A DNA stretch of 64,000 nucleotides from Gigaspora rosea (taxonomy: Eukaryota > Glomeromycota > Glomeromycetes > Diversisporales > Gigasporaceae), in the NCBI GenBank assembly GCA_003550325.1, contig QKWP01000368.1, positions 257,654 through 321,653 on the forward strand, written 5' to 3'. Made by a program: the position numbers and the translations under genes. The first letter of the stretch is position 1; each line of letters opens with the position of its first letter. Below the pieces are notes generated by a model. It saw only the letters and a list, made by a program, of their open reading frames with translations. It made no database searches and was not told the origin of the DNA. Positions 55,405 to 64,000 of the stretch are shown in pieces.

Positions 55405-55512
55405 TTTCACGGAAAGTTCACTTAGCCGACATCACATAGGGTTAGGGTTAGTGTTTTATTAGTGTATTTTAGTAAATTGTCACTTGGTGTGATGTCGGCT
55501 AAGTGAGCCGTC
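55405..55512. mobile_element. Hairpin MITE with telomere-like loop
   Basis: gttcacttagccgacatcac and the inverse of ggctcacttagccgacatca; the loop starts with atagggttagggttagtg (55437-55454). Confidence 0.65.
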
Positions 55513-57900
55513 GGTACACGTATCCGATAATTTTTTTTTTTAGGTAAAAATAAAAACCAAGTTTCATTTTTTTTTTTAGATGCGTAGATTGGATCTTTCT
55601 TTTTAGTCAAAATTTTTAATATCAATTAGTTCATTGTTGCTATGCTTACAAAAGTTACAAAGTTTGTTTTTAAATTGTCTATGGGAAATCCAATTTTTTT
55701 CTGGATCTTTTTTTTACGTGCAATCGTTACTTCATTCACTCCAAATAAATTATTAAGTAATCAATAATATAAAAATTTAGTAATTTTGTACTTTTAAGAT
55801 TTAACCTTGATTTGCGAAAATTTGAGTTCCGAATAACCGGTTCTAAGGGCTGTATATCTAATTAAATATTTCATAAATCTTTGATATTTATATGCGTTAA
55901 AAAATGATATCGCTTGACTTTGTTACACAAAATCTGATAATAAATTCTTATATGATACCATTTATATCTGTATAGTATGTCGCACACCCCAGTGTTACGT
56001 GTAATGATACTTTCCATAACCGACACAACATACATATCAGAAAATTATAAGCGGGGTATTTTTTTTGTTTGCAAAAAAATTGATCCAGACGATTAGGGTT
56101 CCGATGTACTCTTGACCCGCAACCACCTGTACGAGTCTGTACGAGTTTATGAGAGTATGGCATAACAGATAAGAAATTTCAATGAATTAAACCCTTGATT
56201 GTTTATCTACGACTACTCTGCCTCTGACGCGCGTAATAATGAAAAATACGAAATCTAATTTTAGCATCATTTTGAATTGCTATTTTCGCACTAAATAGGT
56301 AACTATGATAAACAAAATAATAATTAATAAGTTATAATTGATATGCAAGTTAGTTTTTTAAAGATAGACGAACCTATCGAAAAGAAATATAAATAATTTT
56401 TTTTTTTTATAATAAATTTATTTTTACTAATTTTATTCGGCGCCCTGTGCGGGGATAATGAAATTGGATTGTCGGGATAAACTTTCGGAATTTTGAGAGT
56501 CGGGTTTTGAGATAGTCTAAATTTTTTTCGGCGAATCCAATATGTAACCAATAATAAAATTATTTAATTTTAATTAATAATAATAATAATAACAATTTTT
56601 TTATTTTAATAATTTATTTATTTTTTTGTTTAATAATAATATCTAATTGTGTTCTATGTTTTGTGGAATTTCATTTAAATTATTTTCTAAATTTGGGAAT
56701 TAATATATCGGAGAGAAAAAATTTTTTTTATATGAAATATATATGTAAATATAAACTCTATATTTAACAATTTTTGTTTCTCTATAAATTACCCGTTTTA
56801 ACAAAATTGTAATACAACTTCGAATAAATTTCTTTTCCTGTACATTCGCCGGTATCGGGTATAGAATCCCTGAATTTTTTTTTTCAACATAAGTTATATC
56901 TGATATATATACATATAATATAAGTTATATATATATATAATATATATATACATATATATCATGTATAATGAAAATTTTTGGATTTTCTGTAAAGAATATG
57001 CAATGTACAGTATGTACGGAGTTCATTCAATCGTAAAAATCTTGAAAATCTTGAATTAGGGACAAAGCGAATTCATAACAATTGTTATTTCCGGATTGAC
57101 ATAGTTTAATATGAATATATATGTACTGTATATAGAAAAATTTTTTTATTAATTGGTTATCCTGCGTCTATACACTTTATATATATACACAGCAATTCTT
57201 GAAACAGAAACAATTGTTTGCGTAATCAATGAATCGGGCCGAAGGAGATCTCGGATTCGATACAAACCAGAACAATTATTACGTACGTACGCACACATAT
57301 AAGTACTATATTTTGAAACGGTAAAACGAAATCTGGTAATTAGGCGTCAATCGATATTCACAGATCTTATTTTGATCAACAAAAATTTTTCACACAGCCG
57401 AAATTTTTTTGACACTTTTGGTATAGTATAAAAATTCAACGCCTACTATGAGAATTCTGCACGCCAAATATTTTTCTTTGTAATGGTGGTTTTATATGAA
57501 GGAATTCAATTGATTTCATTGATTTTGTATATATATAGTTTTTTACTGAGTCGAGATTCCATTAAGTATGATGATTAGTCACGTGAGAAATTTATTATAT
57601 GACCAATCATTAATTAAAAAAAAAAAACGAAGTTTGGAATTCTTTTGGAATTCATAAATATATATAAAAATTTAGCCGAACCTAATTTAGTTTCATTGAA
57701 GATTCTCGTTTAAAAAGCAGGTGACGTTATCTCGCCATTTTGTGACATTGATCAACATTCATCTGGTGATACTAACAGTGAGAGTAATTAAAAATTTAAC
57801 CTTAATTTCCGACCCTGCATCATCAAAATATAATGAACTTAAAGAGTATAAGTTGTCGCGTAATTACCATTTATGTATCTAATATCTACATTTATCGTTA
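55513..57900. other. Intergenic, no gene recognised
   Basis: Mixed AT-rich DNA. 55945-56260 and 56430-56550 are less AT-rich, with short minus-strand frames (71 and 75 codons) lacking domains or splice context. AT dinucleotide runs lie at 56895-56960. Confidence 0.35.
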
Positions 57901-58025
57901 TTCTTTAGCGTAAATACTATATATATATGTATATAAAGCGTTTGAAAAGACTAAAAATTTTCTTTGTTGCGTTTGCTAAAATTATTCTTGAATGACCTTT
58001 TTCCTGAGCTTTTAATTTAAGCATT

Positions 58026-58030
<5 letters not shown>

Positions 58031-58061
<31 letters not shown>
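58031..58061 (+). repeat. A homopolymer run of about 30
   Basis: An uninterrupted A run about 200 bp upstream of the orphan gene; it could be a retroelement tail or simple slippage. Confidence 0.8.
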
Positions 58062-58062
<1 letters not shown>

Positions 58063-58269
58063 AAGATTCCATCCTAAAAATACCTTTTAATAAAAAGTGT
58101 GAGCAACCAACCATCATATCGATGAGTATATTCTAGTACATCTCTATAACGACAGACATATAACGACATATAACGACAAAAATATATATATATATTATAT
58201 ATATAAAAAAAACCTTTTTTAAAAGAAAAATTTGGATAAATAAATTCACACAAAAAATAATTATTAAAA

Positions 58270-58770
58270 ATGACACCTATCTCTGATACTTCATCGTCAT
58301 CTTCACGATTGTCTTCAATGACGGATTCTTCAAAAACGAGTTATTCTTCGTCTGATGATTTTTTTTCTCAAGAATTGGCGGAAAAACTCCAATATGTAAT
58401 TAGACAAGGAGAAGGTGTTGAGTTCTGTGAATCAAATCACCAATCCATGAAATTTAATGAACATATTATCTCATCAAACAACGATTTAAATTATCAGCAT
58501 GAAACGTTAGGATATAATTCATCAATATCACATCAAAAATTATGCCCACCACCACCACTTGATATTGACATATTGTCAAAAACTTCGCCTGATGATCAAA
58601 TTTTATCACCCGCTGAATTTGATGCTATATTCGCATCCTTTTCTGCTATTGCTGGTGAACCAAATGATTGTGAATTTGATAATTTTTCACTTAAACAACC
58701 AGATGATACGTATGAACTCTTTGAAGATGAGAAATTGTCAAAAGCTCTTGATTCCATTTCAATTCAATAA
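58270..58770 (+). CDS. Ser-rich acidic orphan protein, single exon
   Basis: The product is 166 residues and not recognised. The first 35 residues are Ser/Thr-rich (TSSSSSRLSSMTDSSKTSYS), a likely phosphorylated or disordered tail. A short predicted helix follows (FFSQELAEKLQYVIRQGEG), then a Pro cluster (PPPPLDIDIL) and an acidic C-terminus (SPAEFDAIFASFSAI, YELFEDEKLSKALDSI). No signal peptide or membrane segment. The composition and in-frame codon pattern look like real coding DNA, unlike the surrounding noise. A TATA-like run (58183-58206) and an A-rich leader precede the ATG. It has no partner gene nearby. It may be a regulatory or adaptor protein; that is only a guess. Confidence 0.6.
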   Translation: MTPISDTSSSSSRLSSMTDSSKTSYSSSDDFFSQELAEKLQYVIRQGEGVEFCESNHQSMKFNEHIISSNNDLNYQHETLGYNSSISHQKLCPPPPLDIDILSKTSPDDQILSPAEFDAIFASFSAIAGEPNDCEFDNFSLKQPDDTYELFEDEKLSKALDSISIQ

Positions 58771-61552
58771 TAGAGTATGTAGAACGAATGATAATGTTAA
58801 TTTGATATTAGGCTATTTTTTGGGTAGTGAATTGGGTTTCAAGTATAGAGAATTTAATGTTAACGTTTAATGCTAATAATAATTTTTAATTAGAGTCCAA
58901 TAACTATTCTTATTCTTATTCTTATTCTTATATATCAAATAAGCAACATAAAAAGGTTTTTTCTTTACATTCATTATTTTTTTTTCCAATTTCATACAGG
59001 ATATGACCCAGAAAATAATATTATTATGATGATTATTATTATTAGTATTATTATTTAGTAGTATTATTATTAATTTTTTAGGATGGAATATTTTTTTTTT
59101 TCTTTTTTTATGATACATATATTTTTTTTTTAACCTTATGCTTAATTTAATAGTTTAATCATGTAAATAGAGAAGTACTACCGGTATTTATCTCATCGAT
59201 ATGACTTTTATCGCTGCAGACTAAATAAACTTCAAATTATCAGATTTTAAAACAAATTTCGTCAAATTTCATTATTATTACACGTATAATCAAACTAACT
59301 TTGAATGTTGCTATATTCAAGTCAAACTCTATAATATCTCTATATAAAAATCCTCTCGATATAGTGAATATACTAATAATCTCTCGATATAATGAAAATT
59401 TTTAAAAAATTTTACTATAACGATAATGACACTATCACTACAGCTACGTGTAATTCTCAACGCACATTTGCACACGTAGAATGTGCATTTTGTAAAATAC
59501 GCGCTTATAGAAGTGATCTTCGTGTAACAGTAATATGAAATGCTTGAAATTGCTTTATCGATATCTTTTACAATAGTTACCAAATAAGTCCACTCTCTCT
59601 GATTTATGTTGATAACGTCTAACTAATTTTTCTCACTATTTACCCCATATCATTATATATAATATAATGATGCCTAACTTGATGATATTGATTAGCATAC
59701 GTAATCAAAATTCAAATTTAAAGAGATGCATTACTTATTAGTAATAAATTTTCAGATTTGTATTCCAAAATTTTAATAATTAATTAAATAACGTTTTAAA
59801 ATTATACTTATCTGAAATGAAAAAAGTTGATGGATGGGGTAATTTGTTAGATATGAATTCTTATGTAATTTTATATTTGGGGTATTTTTTAAAATAATGT
59901 ATTATATGTATCAATTGATTGATCATCAATCAATTTTATCGCTATATATCAGGTTTTAGTGAATAAAAGAAGATTCAATTGTGATAATTTTTTTTTTTAA
60001 TGATTCAAAAATGGGAATTTAATTATCGTATGTAATCAATTTCAAGCACTGTTCAACCATGTAATTTAATCAACCTATTAATTCATTTAAAATTGGCAAA
60101 ATTTGATAATTTTCGTTTAGATTATATTAAAAAAGTAGTGAATAACGAAAAAAAAAAAATCTTGAAATATGTATGATTTTTCAAGAGTTATCTAAAAGAA
60201 ACAATGAACTAAGGAGAATCAATTATATTGTGGAAGAATCTCAACAATTTAATATTGAACCATGATTACTGTAAACACTGACTGATGTATCCCGGTGTTT
60301 TATAAAGACCAAGTGTGTATCCAATGTACATTTTTCGTTCAACTTTACCATTCTTCAATGTTTTGCACAAATTAGGTAGTCTTTAAAACATGAGATATAG
60401 TATGAATAATATCCAGATCGAATTGCGCTTTACGTTAGACCAATAATTAGTGATCAAATCCGTATAATACGGTAGTTTGAATAGTTGATCGGCAATGCAT
60501 AATCCGTATAGTTTTTAATAATAGTTATCTACAGTTAATAATTAATTATCTACAATCAATTATATAGTTCAAGTAATTTGCTATTCCCATATTATCGAAC
60601 GAATGACATCAATCCACATAACTTAAATTCAATCGTTTGTGTATTTTTAATAGTTAACAATAGTTTATCTATGTATCTTTAATAGTTAAACTATAGTTAA
60701 TTACGTATTATATAGTATAGTTACAGTTATCTATAGTTTGAGTAGTGTTCTGTATATGTGTGCGGATTACAATAACAAAAATACGGACAGTTATCCGGAT
60801 TACCGATTAACGGATCACACCACTACTAATAATGGGATCGGTCCGTCTTTCGGTCATAAAATCAGTCTTACGGTAAGAATTTTCAAATCAATTTTTGGTG
60901 TCTCAAATCAAATGGGTCAAAATGTGTCAGAAATGTGTCGGAAGCTAAACTTTATTTAGCGGAAAATATTTTTTAAAGCGATCAAACATGATTGTCATTT
61001 AAGATGAGTAATATATTTTATTATATCAAAGAAATTCAGAGAACAAACGTCTTGTTCCAAACCACGTTTTTGTTGTCATAATTTTACAATTGTTAAAGTA
61101 AATAGAGTATTGCTCAAACAGTTTCATATGGATATTCGTTATCGTACTAAATATCCAGTATTACTATTCTGATTTTTTTTTAGCTACACATTATTGACGA
61201 GTTGTATAACAATATATGAAGATCGTAAATAATAGAGTAGCCGATATTTGAAAATTTTCAAATATATTGCATAGAGACGCTCAAGCACTGATTGGATTCT
61301 TTATTTTGATCCATCGTTACAATTGAGCATCATTACAATCATCAGCCAATTACAGTAATGTCTGAAAAATGTTATATGAATAGCTAAAATTCCGTCATAA
61401 CTGTTGTGCATTACTTCGATCTTTAGGAAATCTTATCTAGATTGATGCTTTTGAGAGCACCCTAAGTTTCAAAATTATATTTTATTACTGTTTTTTTTTT
61501 TTCTTGTGCAAAGTTAATTTAATGCTCGTATAGAATAATTACACATAATTTC
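58771..61552. other. Intergenic with microsatellites
   Basis: Contains (ttattc)n at 58904-58931, an irregular (att)n at 59018-59078, pogo-like words (tctcgatatagtgaa, tctcgatataatgaa, 59350-59395), and atagtta-type words at 60500-60730. Short open frames carry no support. Confidence 0.4.
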
Positions 61553-61690
61553 CTAATTATCCAAATTGTAAATTCCTTTTTGATGCCAACTTTTGAGGCA
61601 CATAATTGCCTTTGCAGATTCATCGTCTAATCTATTTCTTTTGGCTGAAATAGTAGCAAAAGTCTTTTTCGATTTTTTTAACAGCTTGTT
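61553..61690 (-). pseudogene. Fragment resembling hAT transposase C-terminus
   Basis: The minus-strand frame ends ISAKRNRLDDESAKAIMCLK SWHQ, like the C-terminal dimerisation tail of hAT transposases. Its upstream part (KKSKKTFAT and GSHTRRTPDALNKLL) is shared with the inverted duplication at 61655-61905 and the relic at 30680-30850. No other transposase domain is present, so this is a fragment. Family call is from memory of the tail motif. Confidence 0.4.
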
Positions 61691-61905
61691 TAGTGCGTCG
61701 GGAGTGCGTCGAGTGTGTGACCCAGGTTTACATGAGGTGAGCATCTTCCTGCGTTGAGAATACAAAGCAAAATTTCATATTATATAATATAATTGGGAAA
61801 TTTGGCTTTGTATTCTTAACGCAGGAAGATGATCTCCTGGGTCACACTCGACGCACTCCCGACACACTAAACAAGTTGTTAAAAAAATCGAAAAAGACTT
61901 ATGCT
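61655..61905. repeat. Inverted duplication of a coding segment
   Basis: Left arm 61655-61765 (cgatttttttaacagcttgt, gtcgggagtgcgtcgagtgt, cttcctgcgttgagaataca) is repeated inverted at about 61807-61905 with a small deletion (tttacatgaggtgagc is largely missing). The spacer is about 40 bp. Confidence 0.75.
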
Positions 61906-62647
61906 GTTGGTCTTAGAAGACCACCTACAGAGAATATTTGCTTTGAAGCCACATTAATGACTTCTTTCTGCGCTTGTCACTGTACTAACAGATTCTGAAT
62001 TATCTTCCAATAACAATAATAAATATTTTTTTAGTTCATGTTGCTTCATTGATTCGAGGTCCACTTATAATAATATTTCTGTGCGTCTCTTCTCAATATT
62101 TTGGAAAATGAAAGTAAAAATTCTTTACAATCGCTCATTATTGGAAAGAATAAAAAAAAAAATTCCATTTTTTATTAATTCATTTTTTTATCAGCTCCAT
62201 AGGACAATTATTTGAACTCTTAGGAACCAAAGACCAAAAATCAATTTGTGTAATTTGCTAGGAAAATCATGACATTTTCTATTTTCTAACCTAAAGTATT
62301 TATTATTATTTATTTGCAGTACAATTTTTATTATACATTAGCTTAATAAAATAGAGATTTTTAGGATAAAAGATAGCAAAAAAACTCTCTCCTGTACATC
62401 ATCAAAAATCGGAAATAAACAAACAGTAAAGATAAACAACAAAACTTGTATTACAAGCCTAACTGTTACAGCGATATTTGGACCTTGCCCACTTTACACA
62501 ACATAAACTCTAACTATATTAAGGAAAAGGAATTACTCCGCAGCCTTCGCAATACCAACTTCCTTCAAAAACCTGTTGCCAACATAGTCGGCAACAACAC
62601 CATTACTTGAACCTGTCAACGACGACACAAGAGAAAACCAGGTACCA
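61906..62647. other. Spacer, probable 5' flank of the right-edge element
   Basis: AT-rich to about 62400, then markedly less AT-rich, which suggests that the repetitive element at the right edge begins before its first frame. Confidence 0.35.
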
Positions 62648-64000
62648 ATGGAAACCGATATAGAAGGCGACCAATACTCCAACGAACAACCTAACAAAAG
62701 AAATCGTAACCGTTATACCGCCCGCCCGATAAAAACTTCCAATAACCTACATGCGCCTTTACTCTCAGACCCATCACTTGAAAAAATCCACTCAGAAAGT
62801 GGCGATCCCAGTTTACCCGTTGCAGAACGATCACTCATCAAAACAACACACTTTAGTCAAATCCCCAACCCAGAACCCGATCCCATCACCCCAATTTGTA
62901 CTCCAACAAAATATTCCCACACAGAATGATTCCAGCACCTCAAAACAACCCACTTTAGTCAAACCCCCAACCCAGGACCCGATCCCACCATCCCAAATTG
63001 TATCCCAACAAAATACTCCCACGTAGAATGAATCCGGCACCTCTAATACTATGGAAATCGACTCAGATCAGGACCCCGACCTCAGAAAGGACACCTCATC
63101 GACCGGAACTATTACAGAATCTGAAGATTTCCAAAAACCTATAGTCAAGCACTCATAGGACCGGGCACCTCTACCACCACCTGACGCACTCAACATCCCG
63201 ACCTCGTTAGAACTATCAAAACTTGGACCGAATCGATCCGGCTTACTTTATCCGACATGAAGACAGACCTCTTCGATCAAAACCTTTGGACCAAAGACAA
63301 GATTATCAAGGCCTTTGCAACGCCCCCGCTTCTTGAACAACTTATTAAACATAAACTGCAAACCAAACCAACCCTAGAAACCATCCCTCCTGCCATAGAA
63401 GCCAAATTATTCTACAAAGACCGGGCCTTTTTCCGGACCTTTACCAGGCGACATGATACCCGTCCTCCACATTAATGGCAATTCGTCACCCTGCTGAATA
63501 ATGCTACAGAAAAATTCAGAAAACAAAATGAAGCTTATGTCATTAACAAAATCAACCGAGACCAAATCTTTGACCTACTCAGAAAGAAACTAGCAATTGA
63601 CTTCTGGACAAACAAGGAATTCACCAACTTAGACCCATATGAAATTGCCTGTTACACACTATATCTAGCAGGCTTCGCAAAGATCAAAATCTGGCTAGAA
63701 TTTGAAGCCTTACGAAAATTAATAGCCAACATCAAAACGAATTGGCTACAAAAATTGCCAGACACACCTGATAGGATAGACAAACAACTCAAAGATGCTC
63801 TACCTTTCTCACTACCACTTGAAGACTGTAGACAAATTCGAGCTGTCGCTATTACCTTACACCAAGCCTTCACCTTCGACCTCCTCCCTGAAACATACAT
63901 TGCTGATAACAGGACTTCCTTACCAGCACACCCAGCCGACCTGAATAAAGCAACCAAAAACATCTTCTCAATTACTACACAAGATGAACTAAAGAAGTTA
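62648..64000 (+). pseudogene. Decayed coding region running off the window
   Basis: Base composition and codon use differ from the AT-rich neighbours. The start (METDIEGDQYSNEQ, 62648) is followed by a Pro/Thr/Gln-rich part in another frame (SKQPTLVKPPTQDPIPPS, 62930-63010). From 63257 a folded-looking domain (DLFDQNLWTKDKIIKAFATP, later LRKKLAIDFWTNKEFTN) continues open to 64000 after one TAA at 63473. It thus has at least two frameshifts and two or more stops. It resembles ORF1-type proteins of Rhizophagus retroelements, but I cannot prove that. A 102-bp tandem duplication lies at about 62835-63035. Confidence 0.5.
62835..63035 (+). repeat. 102-bp in-frame tandem duplication
   Basis: Two copies of a 34-codon unit (caaaacaacacactttagtc at about 62838 and caaaacaacccactttagtc at about 62940). 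Copy 1 ends acacagaatgattcc; copy 2 ends acgtagaatgaatcc, where CAG has become TAG. Confidence 0.75.

Noticed and set aside
62831..63040. 69-codon minus-strand Gly/Val-rich frame
   Set aside because: Shadow of the Pro/Gln-rich 102-bp tandem duplication.

Overview
This window looks like nuclear DNA from an arbuscular mycorrhizal fungus of the Rhizophagus type (Glomeromycotina). That is inferred from the overall picture: strongly AT-rich DNA, a Sel1-repeat plus kinase fusion, an F-box/leucine-rich protein, short GT-AG introns, and dense transposon debris (LINE, MULE, hAT, PIF/Harbinger and pogo/mariner-type miniature elements). No rRNA gene, canonical tRNA gene, CRISPR array or bacterial-style operon was seen.

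Layout. 0-5 kb: a decayed Sel1-repeat/protein-kinase gene with a more decayed Sel1 relic upstream. 5-9.3 kb: foldback and miniature elements, several nested. 9.3-18.1 kb: a full-length LINE with two intact ORFs, inserted into the tRNA-like head of a 1.3 kb non-autonomous retroelement; both insertions keep their own target-site duplications. 18-22.3 kb: more miniature elements and a 1.9 kb element made of nested palindromes. 22.8-25.3 kb: a broken MULE transposase gene, itself hit by two miniature elements. 25.3-33.9 kb: very AT-rich DNA with TIR elements, minisatellites and hAT and PIF elements. 33.9-36.5 kb: two plausible live genes, an F-box protein (+) and a small secreted precursor (-) whose mature part is cut up by eight dibasic Kex2-type sites. 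37-44 kb: miniature elements and minisatellites. 44.3-46.1 kb: an eight-exon Cdc2/CDK1-type kinase gene (-) with an altered PSTAIRE helix. 46-55.5 kb: repeats, a likely solo LTR, an assembly gap flanked by an exact 378 bp duplication, a second copy of the tRNA-headed element, and a TIR element between long direct repeats. 58.3 kb: a small Ser-rich orphan gene. 61.5-64 kb: a hAT fragment with an inverted duplication, then a decayed coding region running off the window.

The genes do not form a pathway. The live host genes appear to be the F-box gene, the secreted-peptide gene, the CDK gene and perhaps the 58.3 kb orphan. The LINE is the only transposon that looks autonomous. Two themes recur. 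Broken reading frames often show C-to-T (or G-to-A) nonsense changes, and several unrelated small inverted-repeat elements carry short telomere-like TTAGGG tracts. The best candidates for something undescribed are the Kex2-processed peptide precursor (35854-36457, -) and the nested-palindrome element (20221-22155).
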